NCBI GenBank assembly: GCA_947504725.1
Contig: CANNHN010000003.1
Coordinates: 276,945-340,944, forward strand
Length of the DNA: 64,000 bases
From: Bacteroidota bacterium
GTDB lineage: Bacteria > Bacteroidota > Bacteroidia > 2-12-FULL-35-15
Direction: 5' to 3'
Each line of letters begins with the position of its first letter. The stretch's first letter is position 1. The notes under the pieces are model-generated. The model saw only the letters and a list, made by a program, of their open reading frames with translations. It ran no database searches and had not been told where the DNA came from. Made by a program: the position numbers and the translations under genes. Positions 19,197 to 28,889 of the stretch are shown here, in pieces.

Positions 19197-19727
19197 ATGA
19201 GAAAGTTATCCAATCAAGAGCTTGAGAGAAAATCAGTAGAAGAATTTAAAAGTTCTTCCAAAACACCTGTTATTATTGTGCTTGACAATGTTCGTAGTTT
19301 GAATAACGTTGGTTCTGTGTTTCGTACAGCGGACGCTTTTTTAGTTGAAGCGGTTTATTTGTGTGGAATAACGGGCGTTCCACCCAATAAAGAAATTCAA
19401 AAAACGGCATTAGGAGCAACAGAAAGTGTTGCATGGAAGTATTTTAAAACGACCTTAGAAGCCGTTCAAGAGTTAAATGACAATAAGTACATCGTTTATG
19501 CCATCGAACAGGCAGAGTCAGCCATTATGCTGAATAATTTCATGGCGAGTAAAAAGCAAAAAATTGCAATCATATTTGGGAATGAAGTAAAGGGTGTTGA
19601 TCAAGAAGTAATTGATGCCAGTGAGGATGTTATTGAGATCCCTCAGTTGGGAACTAAACATTCGTTAAATATTTCTGTGAGTGTGGGTATAGTAATGTGG
19701 GATCTTTTCCTGAAGCTCGGAAAATAA
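19197..19727 (+). CDS. TrmH/SpoU family RNA 2'-O-methyltransferase
   Basis: LDNVRSLNNVGSVFRTADAF; IIFGNEVKGV; IPQLGTKHSLNISVSVGIVMWD. Confidence 0.93.
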   Translation: MRKLSNQELERKSVEEFKSSSKTPVIIVLDNVRSLNNVGSVFRTADAFLVEAVYLCGITGVPPNKEIQKTALGATESVAWKYFKTTLEAVQELNDNKYIVYAIEQAESAIMLNNFMASKKQKIAIIFGNEVKGVDQEVIDASEDVIEIPQLGTKHSLNISVSVGIVMWDLFLKLGK

Positions 19728-19731
19728 ACAA

Positions 19732-20403
19732 TTACTTTTTCTTAGGAGGCGTCTTTTTTGCATTTACAGTTGTGTCTTTTTGAGCTTCCTGCAAAGCATA
19801 ATACTTCTTATACATTTTTTTTAATTCCACATTTACTTTATTCGTATAACTCACATCGTATTGGAATGTTTCCAAACTAGGACTATAAGTAATTTTTGCG
19901 ATCGGTGAATTAAGAATCGTTACATCTAATCCTGCAATTTCCTCAAAAATATCTACATCACAACTGAAACTAAATACATCCTTGTTGGCAGCAGGAACTT
20001 TGGTGTTAACGGCAATTGATTTTGTAACAAATCCTATTTTGAATATTTGTATTCGGATATTTTTGTCCAACGGAAGCTTTAAGTTACATTTCCCTTTTTT
20101 GTTGGTCCAGGTTTTGGACATAGGAACATCGTTCCCAAATATAGTAATCAAAACACTATCCAGGGGAAGTGATTCCGTCTCTTTTTCTTGACCCTTTGAT
20201 TGTCGAACTGTAGCTTTTAATTCCAAATAGTAATCTTTGGCCTTCGTTGAATCGATTTTCCCAGCTTCAGAAGAGGTTTTTGAAGCTGCTGCTTTAGGAG
20301 TAGGGGATTTCTTTACAGGCGCTGTTTTAGCCTGAGCTTGTAAATTAGTTACCTTTAGAAATAGCACTAGTAATAGAAGTGCAATAATGATTCTTTTAAA
20401 CAT
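19732..20403 (-). CDS. Secreted protein of unknown function
   Basis: Signal peptide ([25 protein letters not shown]), low-complexity Ala/Pro/Lys, beta-rich body. Confidence 0.6.
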   Translation of the reverse strand: MFKRIIIALLLLVLFLKVTNLQAQAKTAPVKKSPTPKAAASKTSSEAGKIDSTKAKDYYLELKATVRQSKGQEKETESLPLDSVLITIFGNDVPMSKTWTNKKGKCNLKLPLDKNIRIQIFKIGFVTKSIAVNTKVPAANKDVFSFSCDVDIFEEIAGLDVTILNSPIAKITYSPSLETFQYDVSYTNKVNVELKKMYKKYYALQEAQKDTTVNAKKTPPKKK

Positions 20404-20480
20404 GGAGTAAGTTTATTTTATTCTTAATTGGTTACAAACTTAAGTCAAAAACTGTTCCATTATACTTAATACCTATAAAA

Positions 20481-20520
20481 ATAAATGGTCCTGCTCTTTT
20501 CAAAGAACAGGACCATTTAT
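20481..20520 (-). terminator. Rho-independent-type hairpin downstream of 20536..22278
   Basis: ataaatggtcctg...caggaccatttat perfect 13-bp arms plus matching inner bases; T-rich on minus strand after stem. Confidence 0.8.
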
Positions 20521-20535
20521 TATAGTATTCCAATA

Positions 20536-22278
20536 TTAGTTTACTAATGCTTTGAATTCAGCATTTTCTCTGAATTTAATGAACTCAGCATCATCTTTTG
20601 CCATTTGTTTGAAAGAAGCATCTTTTTGGATAGCAACTTTTAAGTTTGAAGCAATAACATCAGCTTTGTTTTGACGAGCACCAGCAACAGCTTTTAAATA
20701 AAAAGATAAAGCAGCATCTTTGTCAGTTGTAGAATTGTCGATTGTAGACATTGCACCTTCTGAGTTTCCGTTTAACAATTTAGCTAAAGCAGAGTTGAAA
20801 GAGTTGTCAGCACCAAAGTTGCTTACAGCAGCAGGGTAGTTACCATTTTGAATTTCGATAATTCCCATGTTGTAAGATACTTCTGGACCAGCAGAACCTG
20901 CTTGTTTGTATAATTCCATAGCAGCTTTACGATCACCTTTCCAACGTGCAACGATTCCCATATTGTTTTTTACAATAGCATTGTTAGCTGATATACCATC
21001 TGCTTTTTTGAATGAAGCTTCAGCATCATTCAATTTATTTTGCATTAAGTAAATCATACCTACGTTGTTAGAAGTTCTCCAATCAGATGCATATTTTGCT
21101 TCTGCTTTTTTGTAGATATCTAATTTAGTGTTTAAGTCAGTAGTTAAAGTAGCAGCATAAAGAATTTCTTCTACAGATAAACTATCTGGTGCAGAAGCAG
21201 CTAATTTAGAAATTTGTTCATCTGTAAGGCTTTTTACATCAACATTTAATGTAAGAACTGATCTACGTAATTTAGGTAAGATATTTTCAGCTACTTCAGT
21301 ATATGTTTTAGATAAATTTTTGATTTCTTTTTCACGAGTGTCTCCATCAGGATACATTGTTAAAACACGTAAAATTAAATCTTTATCAGCGATAGAAGAT
21401 GCTTCCATTGCTTTTTTGAAACCATCCCAATCTTCAGCAGTAGTAACTTTCGTGTAAAAAGCATCTTTTGCAGCTGTATCAACTTTCATCTTTTTGTCTT
21501 TGAAAGCAGCCATCATTGCTTTTGTAGCTTCCTTAGCACGATCTTCAGCTAATTCACTGTTGCGAGTTAATTCTCCATCTGGAGAAGCATAAGCAGAAAC
21601 GTTCATGTTTTTAAAGATAACATTTGGGTTTTTAGATGCTCCCATTGTGTATTCTTTAAAAGTTTTCATTTCAGCGCTTGTCATTTCTGAACCACGAACC
21701 TGAGATTGGTTGATTGTAAAGAAAATGTTTGTTGTTTCTGAATGAGGAACAATTTTTTGGAAATTATCTTTTCCAATAATCGCTTTATCATCAGCTTTAA
21801 CTAATAAAGAAGTGATCATTGTTCCGTCAGCTACTTTAGCTGCAGGTAAATCTTTCACTTTTTTCTTTACTTGACCAGCAACTCTAAGTTCCAAAGTAGC
21901 AACTTTCATTTCTGGCATATAAGCAACTTTGTCAGATGTGTAAGTGAAACTTCCACCTGTTTTATTTGCAATTTTTTGTCCTTGAACACCTTCAACTTTT
22001 TCACCAATCAAAACAACTGGCTTAAGAGCTTTTTCGCCACCAGCGTATTTAATAACAGGGATAGTTGTTACCGTTGCCTTTTTAGGGAACACTTTTGCTG
22101 GATATGTACCTGTAATACTTACAGTAATACTGTCACCATGCATTTCCATTGGATTTGGAGTTACCTTGTAGGTAATTTTATCGGCATTTTTTACCAATTT
22201 ACCTAATCCAGAACAAGACGTCAAAGCAACTGCCGTAGCAACAGCTAAACCTAAAGTTTGTAAAGATTGATTTTTCAT
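20536..22278 (-). CDS. TPR-containing lipoprotein with OmpA-like segment
   Basis: Lipobox-like VALTSCSG; VSAYASPDGELTRNSELAEDRAKEA; C-terminal TPR repeats. Confidence 0.65.
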   Translation of the reverse strand: MKNQSLQTLGLAVATAVALTSCSGLGKLVKNADKITYKVTPNPMEMHGDSITVSITGTYPAKVFPKKATVTTIPVIKYAGGEKALKPVVLIGEKVEGVQGQKIANKTGGSFTYTSDKVAYMPEMKVATLELRVAGQVKKKVKDLPAAKVADGTMITSLLVKADDKAIIGKDNFQKIVPHSETTNIFFTINQSQVRGSEMTSAEMKTFKEYTMGASKNPNVIFKNMNVSAYASPDGELTRNSELAEDRAKEATKAMMAAFKDKKMKVDTAAKDAFYTKVTTAEDWDGFKKAMEASSIADKDLILRVLTMYPDGDTREKEIKNLSKTYTEVAENILPKLRRSVLTLNVDVKSLTDEQISKLAASAPDSLSVEEILYAATLTTDLNTKLDIYKKAEAKYASDWRTSNNVGMIYLMQNKLNDAEASFKKADGISANNAIVKNNMGIVARWKGDRKAAMELYKQAGSAGPEVSYNMGIIEIQNGNYPAAVSNFGADNSFNSALAKLLNGNSEGAMSTIDNSTTDKDAALSFYLKAVAGARQNKADVIASNLKVAIQKDASFKQMAKDDAEFIKFRENAEFKALVN

Positions 22279-22418
22279 TTTATTGTTTTTAGTTCAGATT
22301 TTTGATTGATTCGCTTTTTATAGTTATTCTACTATAAGGTGCAAAAATAATTAAATTTTTAAATAATGAAAGTTTTTAAGCAATATTATCCGCATAAAAT
22401 CACGATTTCTTAATCATT

Positions 22419-23066
22419 TTATAATTTTAAATAAGTAATTCCTAAGGAGTGTTCCTGCTCAATTGCTTGCACTAGTCGTTTGTAGTCCTTGCTGTTGTTG
22501 GCGTAATCCAAATTATTGACATCTATAATCACAATTCTTTGCTCAGGAAGTTGCTTTAGGAAGTCGAAATACCCAGTTTGTATCTTTATTAAGTATTCAT
22601 CGGTAATGTTTTGCTCATAAATTCGACCTCTTTTCTTGATATTTTGCTGTAATCGGTCAATATCGTGGTATAAATACACCAAAATGTCGGGTTTTGGTAA
22701 GGAATCATGGATAATGTGAAAAAGTTTAGTGTACAATCCGAATTCATCTTCCTTCAAGTTCGATTTTGCAAAAATCAAGGATTTAACAAAATAGTAGTCT
22801 GCTATAATTCCATTTTTAAAAAGATCCTGATTAGAGAGCTCTTTTTTTAGTTGATGATATCGTTCTGCCAGAAAAGAAAGTTCCAGTGGAAAAGCATGTT
22901 TCTCTGGCTCAGCATAAAATTTGGGTAAAAACGGATTGTCAGCAAATTGCTCCAATATCAATTGCGCATTTTGATCTTCGGCCATTTTTGTAGCAAGCGT
23001 AGTTTTGCCCGCGCCAATATTGCCTTCGATTACGATGAAATTGTATGGTGATTTAGGAATCAGGAT
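22419..23066 (-). CDS. Deoxynucleoside kinase (start codon unclear, non-canonical)
   Basis: P-loop IEGNIGAGKTTLATK lies upstream of the ORF-track ATG (22985); no ATG/GTG/TTG in frame between it and the upstream stop at 23127-23129; end coordinate is the approximate Ile/Leu candidate region. Confidence 0.7.
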   Translation of the reverse strand: MLIPKSPYNFIVIEGNIGAGKTTLATKMAEDQNAQLILEQFADNPFLPKFYAEPEKHAFPLELSFLAERYHQLKKELSNQDLFKNGIIADYYFVKSLIFAKSNLKEDEFGLYTKLFHIIHDSLPKPDILVYLYHDIDRLQQNIKKRGRIYEQNITDEYLIKIQTGYFDFLKQLPEQRIVIIDVNNLDYANNSKDYKRLVQAIEQEHSLGITYLKL

Positions 23067-23124
23067 TTTAGAATTTTTAGTTTTTAATGTTTTGTTTGTT
23101 TTTTGTGCTGTATCATATTTATGC

Positions 23125-23200
23125 CGTCACCCTGAGCGGAGTCGAAGGGCGTTCAATTGAAGATTGGTCTTCTTTCCCTTCGACTCCGCTCAGGGTGACG
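23125..23200. repeat. REP-like palindrome: CGTCACCCTGAGCGGAGTCGAAGGG ... CCCTTCGACTCCGCTCAGGGTGACG
   Basis: Perfect 25-bp inverted repeat with 26-nt loop. Confidence 0.95.
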
Positions 23201-23687
23201 TTTGTGGTTTTAGTTTTACATCTAAAGTATCTTTGCATTCCAAAAGCAAAGTCGCAATCGTTTTCTTCAAAATAGGATGCATGAAATCACTAGCAATTTC
23301 ATTCATCGGAGCCAACACAAATTTCCGTTCTTGTAAATATGGATGTGGGATTTTTAGTTCAGGCAAATCTATTATTTCATTGTTGTAAAAAAGCATGTCT
23401 ACATCTATAATCCGCTCCTGCCATCTATCGTTATTGCGTTTTCTTCCTAATTGTTCTTCAATGTCCAAAACCGTTTTTAGTAATTCTATGGCCGAAAGTG
23501 AAGTTGTGAGTTCAATTGCTTGATTGTAAAATTCAGGTTGATCTTCATTTCCCCAAGCTGCAGTGATAAAAATGTTTGATTTTTTAGCAGTCGAGCCTAA
23601 TTTATTTTCCAGCAAATGAATTGCCTGTTGCAGATTTTGCTCCTTATCTCCTAAGTTTCCGCCTAATAATAGAAAACATGTATTCAT
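23190..23687 (-). CDS. folK: 2-amino-4-hydroxy-6-hydroxymethyldihydropteridine pyrophosphokinase
   Basis: LLLGGNLGDKEQNL; GRKRNNDRWQERIIDVDMLFYNNEIID; IPHPYLQERKFVLAPMNEIA. Confidence 0.95.
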   Translation of the reverse strand: MNTCFLLLGGNLGDKEQNLQQAIHLLENKLGSTAKKSNIFITAAWGNEDQPEFYNQAIELTTSLSAIELLKTVLDIEEQLGRKRNNDRWQERIIDVDMLFYNNEIIDLPELKIPHPYLQERKFVLAPMNEIASDFMHPILKKTIATLLLECKDTLDVKLKPQTSP

Positions 23688-23781
23688 CGATGTAAATATA
23701 TAAAAACCTTTATCGATAAAGATTTAATTTTTTCAATAGATTGATTTACTTACATTTGTAACACACAAATAAAATTTCATT

Positions 23782-25311
23782 ATGAAAAAAATAATACTTA
23801 CACTTTCAATTTTTATGTTTGCCTTACTTTCGATTAATGGTCAAACACTACCTGCAACCTATACGCAAACAAATATTGTTACGGGCATAACGTACGCAAC
23901 TGATTTTGATTGGATGCCTGATGGTCGTTATGTTGTCACACAAAAAGGTGGGCAAAATTTCCCTGCAGTTAGTGCACTTATCAAAATTTATAGTGCTTCA
24001 GGTACTTCCTTAGGTACATATTATGATTTAACAGATTCTGTAGATGCTAATTTTGAAAGAGGTTTGTTAGGAATTGCGGTTGACCCAAACTTTGCAACAA
24101 ATGGATATGTTTATGCATATTACAATTACCGTAATCCAGCTCAGACGAAATTGCAAATGCGAGTAGTGCGTTTTACAACTGTAGGAAATGTGGGAACCGC
24201 TCCAACAATTATTTTAAATATTCAATATGCTACAGCAGCAGGAACATATGGTGGAAATCACTTTGGTGGAATTATTCGTTTTCGTCCAACGGAACCAACT
24301 AGACTTTATGTTCAAACAGGTGATTTGGCTTATCAACAAACAAATCCTACATTGAATTTTGCTAACAAATTAACAAATCCTTACGGAAAAATTTTAAGAA
24401 TAAATACGGATGGAACAATTCCAACAGATAATCCTTTTTACGATGACGGAAATCCAGCAACATTAAACGATGATCGTATTTGGTCTTATGGTCATCGCAA
24501 TATGTTTGGTATGTGTTTTAACCCAGTAACAGATTCTATGTATTCGAGCGAAAACGGTTTAAATGCTTGGGATGAAGTTAATCTTATTCGTAAAGGAGGA
24601 AATTATGGTTGGGCAACTTGCGAAGGGGATTATGTAAATAGTTCTACTTCTATTCTTTGTTCTCTAACTGGGGATATTGCTCCAATAGAAACATGGGGAA
24701 CAGTATCAAGTAGTTTGCCAGCAATCACGGGTATTTTGTATTATTCTGGAGCTGTAATGTCGGAATTTAATAATCATTTGTTGGTTTCTGATAATGATTT
24801 AGGACGAGTTTACGATTGTGTTTTAGGGAATCCTCCAGCATATGATATTGTTACATCGCGCACCACTTGGTTCGATAATCCTCCTTCTGGATCAGGTGGC
24901 GGATTGCTAGCAATGAAACAAGGAGCAGATGGTTGTATTTATATTATGAGAGGTGGTTACACTCCTTCTGGAGCAGGTTTTATTATGCGTATTTGTCCAA
25001 CTGGTTTAGGCCTTGGCTCAACAGAAGCATTGGAAAATACAATCGGACAAAATTATCCAAATCCAACAACAGGAAATTCTCAAATTGATTATTCTGTTTC
25101 GGAAGCGTCTTCTGTTTCAATCGAATTATTTGATGTTACAGGTAGAATTGTTAAAACGATTTTAAATGCTGATGTGCAATCGGGTAAACATACTGCTGAA
25201 GTAAATGGAATGAATGCTTTTGCTAACGGAAGTTATTTCTACAAAATGATTGTTAAGCAAAATAACAAAATTGTTTATTCTGAAACGAAGAGAATGTTAA
25301 TTGTGAAGTAG
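23782..25311 (+). CDS. PQQ-dependent sugar dehydrogenase-like protein with T9SS C-terminal sorting domain
   Basis: FERGLLGIAVDPNFATNGYVYAYY; SYGHRNMFGMCFNP; ENGLNAWDEVNLIRKGGNYGW; C-term NYPNPTTGNSQIDYSV...YFYKMIV. Confidence 0.88.
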   Translation: MKKIILTLSIFMFALLSINGQTLPATYTQTNIVTGITYATDFDWMPDGRYVVTQKGGQNFPAVSALIKIYSASGTSLGTYYDLTDSVDANFERGLLGIAVDPNFATNGYVYAYYNYRNPAQTKLQMRVVRFTTVGNVGTAPTIILNIQYATAAGTYGGNHFGGIIRFRPTEPTRLYVQTGDLAYQQTNPTLNFANKLTNPYGKILRINTDGTIPTDNPFYDDGNPATLNDDRIWSYGHRNMFGMCFNPVTDSMYSSENGLNAWDEVNLIRKGGNYGWATCEGDYVNSSTSILCSLTGDIAPIETWGTVSSSLPAITGILYYSGAVMSEFNNHLLVSDNDLGRVYDCVLGNPPAYDIVTSRTTWFDNPPSGSGGGLLAMKQGADGCIYIMRGGYTPSGAGFIMRICPTGLGLGSTEALENTIGQNYPNPTTGNSQIDYSVSEASSVSIELFDVTGRIVKTILNADVQSGKHTAEVNGMNAFANGSYFYKMIVKQNNKIVYSETKRMLIVK

Positions 25312-25338
25312 GTCTTGAACATATAAATTAAAAATTTT

Positions 25339-25372
25339 AAAAAAAGCTCCCGAAATTTTCGGGAGCTTTTTT
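25339..25372. terminator. Bidirectional rho-independent-type terminator
   Basis: aaaaaagctcccgaaa/ttttcgggagctttttt between convergent genes. Confidence 0.9.
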
Positions 25373-25401
25373 AATTAAGTTTTCGATTTTAATAGTGCTG
25401 T

Positions 25402-27000
25402 TTACTTCCCTATAACCAATTTGATAAAGCGTTCTCCGCTTTCGCATTGAATTTTACAAACATATACCCCAGCAATTAGCTTAGAAGTATTGATGTTGAT
25501 TTTCTGATTTCCTTTTTGCATTTCTTCATTTGTAATTTCTGAAACTTTTTTTCCTGTCATATCAAACAATAAAATACTTACTTGAGAATTATCTTTCAAA
25601 GCAAATAATAATGTAGAATTTTGATTGGAAGGATTTGGAAATAACTGCGTGTTTTGAATCGAATTTAATTCCTCTACAATTGAAGTGTTGTTATTGGGAG
25701 TGATGAAAACTCTATAGACTGTATCGTTTGCGCTACTATTACCAAAATTTCCTTCTTGTGCGCGAATTCCCCCGAAAACATATCCAGCTAAAATTTTTGT
25801 GTTCGGTAAATCACGTATTCGAATCACTTCATTGGCATAGCTTGAAACATGTTGGGTGTGCACAAATTTAGCATTGGAACCCAAAAGGGAAGGCATTTCA
25901 ATAGGTAGAAGGGCTTCTTCATATATTCCAATTGAACTGCAAGATAAAGTAGTAATATCATCTACAAAAGGAACATCCTTGTCTCGAGTTAGTAAACCAG
26001 TTGTATCATTGTAATTGTATAAACTAATCCCTCCGAAAAAAGTGGTATACATTTTTTGTGTTGCTGAATCGTAAATTGGCATCATAGCACAAGTATATTG
26101 ATTCATGATTTGTTGATATGTATTAACACTAGTTGACGCTGTGTTCAATCGAATCGGCTCACGAAAAGGTAAGTTGGAATCTTTTCGAAACACGCCTCCG
26201 TAAATACCAATTCCAAAAGAATTATCAGGATTAACAATCGGAGCCATGTTTAAATCTCTTCGATGAAAATTATTTGTGTCCACTTGATAGCTATATCCAG
26301 ATAAAGTGATAGTTGTTCCATCATCTGCTAAATTGAATTTTTTTATTCTATCGCTGTATGTTTGTATAAATAGTCCTGCAAAAGGATCATCAGAATATCG
26401 TCCGCCAAAATTATGACCACCAATTAAATAATAATCACTTCCAATTTTTCCTAATTCTCCACCGCAAATAGAAAAGTTTGTATCCGTAACTTGTCGGATA
26501 GTTGGAGCAATGGGTTGAGCATTAATTACTGCATCAATAATATTATCCACATGAATAGCAGTTAATTTCGGGAAGCTAACAAACATGCTGGCTACGCTAT
26601 CATAACCGTAACCACCTATCATATACAAATAGTTCCCTTCCTGAATGTATTGCATGTTTGCAGAACGCATAGGATCAGCGATGGTTTGAGATAATTGATT
26701 TAAGTCGGCAGTATAAAATGCCCAAGTTGCAGTATCAATCACTGTTACTAAATCGTTTTTGTATTCAGGAGGAAACCCACCACTGCTATTTAATCCATGC
26801 AACCCATTTGTTCTTCCGCCAATGATTAACCATTTGTCGCCCGACTGAGCAAATGCAAACGAATGCAACGCTGGAAGTGGGGAGGCAATAACAGGTTCTA
26901 TTTGCACTGTAAATGGCGGTAAAGGACCAAATTGAGCAGAACCTGTATTTGTTATAACGAAGGTGAAAAGGGCTAAGAATAAGAATTTTGATAGACGCAT
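25402..27000 (-). CDS. Kelch-like secreted protein with T9SS C-terminal sorting domain
   Basis: Repeated GG(Y/R/H) blade motifs (IIGGRTNG, MIGGYGYDS, LIGGHNFGG); C-term LFPNPSNQNSTLLF...GVYVCKIQC; start at MRLSKFLFL. Confidence 0.8.
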   Translation of the reverse strand: MRLSKFLFLALFTFVITNTGSAQFGPLPPFTVQIEPVIASPLPALHSFAFAQSGDKWLIIGGRTNGLHGLNSSGGFPPEYKNDLVTVIDTATWAFYTADLNQLSQTIADPMRSANMQYIQEGNYLYMIGGYGYDSVASMFVSFPKLTAIHVDNIIDAVINAQPIAPTIRQVTDTNFSICGGELGKIGSDYYLIGGHNFGGRYSDDPFAGLFIQTYSDRIKKFNLADDGTTITLSGYSYQVDTNNFHRRDLNMAPIVNPDNSFGIGIYGGVFRKDSNLPFREPIRLNTASTSVNTYQQIMNQYTCAMMPIYDSATQKMYTTFFGGISLYNYNDTTGLLTRDKDVPFVDDITTLSCSSIGIYEEALLPIEMPSLLGSNAKFVHTQHVSSYANEVIRIRDLPNTKILAGYVFGGIRAQEGNFGNSSANDTVYRVFITPNNNTSIVEELNSIQNTQLFPNPSNQNSTLLFALKDNSQVSILLFDMTGKKVSEITNEEMQKGNQKININTSKLIAGVYVCKIQCESGERFIKLVIGK

Positions 27001-27123
27001 GATATAATATTTATTGAAATGTAAATATAACAACAATTTCTTTTATTTCCTTCTCAAAACTCCTTATTCTCCTTGATTAAAAACCTTAAATTCGTAGTCT
27101 TAATCTTACAATTTGTAATTTTC

Positions 27124-28728
27124 ATGACCACCGAAGAAATCGCACACGCTCTTAAACTTACAGCTCAATTGATGGAGTTGCATGAAGAAAATCCGTTTAA
27201 GATAAAATCAATCGCCAACGCTGCTTATAAGTTGGATAAGACCGACATTGATTTGCAAGGAAAATCTTTAGAAGAATTAGAAAAGATAGAAGGAATAGGA
27301 AAAGGAATTGCTGCAAAAATAAATGAATTACTATTAACAGAAAATTTAAAAGAGTTAACCGAAATGGTTGCCAAAACACCGATTGGTGTAATTGAGATGT
27401 TGCGCATAAAAGGAATTGGCCCCAAAAAAGTTGGTCAACTTTGGAGGGAGCTGGAAATTGAAAGTATTGGTGAGTTGCTGTATGCTTGCAATGAAAATAG
27501 ATTGTTAACGCTAAAAGGATTTGGTGCAAAAACGCAAGCTGCTGTTAAAACTCAAATCGAATTCTTTAAATCCAACATCGGCAAATTTCATTACGCTTCT
27601 GTAGAAAAATTTGCAATAGATTTAGTGGAATTTCTAAAGAAGAAATACAAAACTGATCTTGTTTCATTAACTGGGGCAATGCGCAGGAAGTGCGATATTA
27701 TTGAAAAAATAGAAATACTAATTGCTTCCGATGCGACTTTGTCTGTTGAAGAAGTAGAAAATACAAAAGAAGTTAAAGTAGAATTGATTACTTGTTCCCA
27801 AAATGAGTTTTATTCAAAGTTGTTTGAAACTACTGCTACAGAAAAGCATTTGGAAAAAATTTCTAATTTCAAATTTCAAATTGCTGGGTCCGAACAAGAA
27901 ATTTATAAGTCATATAATTTGCAGTTTATCGAACCAGAGCTTAGAGAAGGATTAAATGAAATTGAACTTGCTAAAGAAAATAAAATTCCTAAATTAATTG
28001 AGTTGGAAGATTTGAAAGGAATTCTTCATAACCATAGTACATACAGCGATGGGATGAATACTCTAAAAGAAATGGCAGAGTATTGTAAAGACCTTGGTTA
28101 CGAATATTTAGGAATTTGTGATCACTCTCAATCTGCTTTTTATGCCGAAGGATTAAAGCCAGATAGGGTTTTAGCGCAGCACGAAGAGATTGAAATTCTA
28201 AATAAAAAACTAGCACCATTCAAAATATTTAAAGGAATAGAAAGCGATATTTTAAATGATGGGAATTTGGATTATTCTGAAGAAGTATTAAAGTCATTTG
28301 ATTTTATTGTTGCTTCCGTGCATTCCAATTTAAAAATGACGGAAGAAAAAGCAACGGCAAGATTGTTAAAAGCAATTGAAAATCCATATACAACGATACT
28401 TGGACATCCAACTGGCCGTTTATTATTATCACGACCGGGTTATCCAATCGATCATAAAAAAATTATTGATGCATGTGCCGCAAATGGTGTAATCATCGAA
28501 TTGAATGCTCATCCGTATCGTTTGGATATTGATTGGCGCTGGATTCCATATTGTTTGGAACGCGGAGTAAAAATTTCAATCAATCCTGATGCACACGAAA
28601 AATCAGGTTATCACGATATGTATTACGGAACCTGTGTTGCAAGAAAAGGAATGTTGACGAAGGAGATGTGCTTTAATACTTTATCATTAAACGAAATTGA
28701 AACATACTTTAAAGGACGAAAAGGTTAA
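27124..28728 (+). CDS. PolX-like protein with HhH region and C-terminal PHP domain
   Basis: EGIGKGIAAKI, IKGIGPKK HhH motifs; PHP motifs LHNHSTYSDG, GICDHS, GIESDI, ASVHS, NPDAHE. Confidence 0.9.
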   Translation: MTTEEIAHALKLTAQLMELHEENPFKIKSIANAAYKLDKTDIDLQGKSLEELEKIEGIGKGIAAKINELLLTENLKELTEMVAKTPIGVIEMLRIKGIGPKKVGQLWRELEIESIGELLYACNENRLLTLKGFGAKTQAAVKTQIEFFKSNIGKFHYASVEKFAIDLVEFLKKKYKTDLVSLTGAMRRKCDIIEKIEILIASDATLSVEEVENTKEVKVELITCSQNEFYSKLFETTATEKHLEKISNFKFQIAGSEQEIYKSYNLQFIEPELREGLNEIELAKENKIPKLIELEDLKGILHNHSTYSDGMNTLKEMAEYCKDLGYEYLGICDHSQSAFYAEGLKPDRVLAQHEEIEILNKKLAPFKIFKGIESDILNDGNLDYSEEVLKSFDFIVASVHSNLKMTEEKATARLLKAIENPYTTILGHPTGRLLLSRPGYPIDHKKIIDACAANGVIIELNAHPYRLDIDWRWIPYCLERGVKISINPDAHEKSGYHDMYYGTCVARKGMLTKEMCFNTLSLNEIETYFKGRKG

Positions 28729-28741
28729 TCGCAACCATTGT

Positions 28742-28815
28742 GTCATCTCGACCGAAGTGGAGAGATCTTGCAAGTGGCTAACTTATATAGATTTCTCCGC
28801 TGCGGTCGAAATGAC
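28742..28815. repeat. Palindromic intergenic repeat (GTCATCTCGACCGAAGTGGAGAGATCT ... AGATTTCTCCGCTGCGGTCGAAATGAC)
   Basis: Long imperfect inverted repeat, same family as 5344-5404. Confidence 0.85.
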
Positions 28816-28889
28816 AAGCAAGTAACATTCTGGTCGAAATAACGAATAACGAACTTTAAACTTTCAAACTTTAAACTTTGAATTAACTT

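Noticed and set aside
23087-23388. Plus-strand ORFs 23087..23275 and 23164..23388
   Set aside because: They read through the REP palindrome and antisense to folK; peptide PFDSAQGD-type strings are repeat translations.
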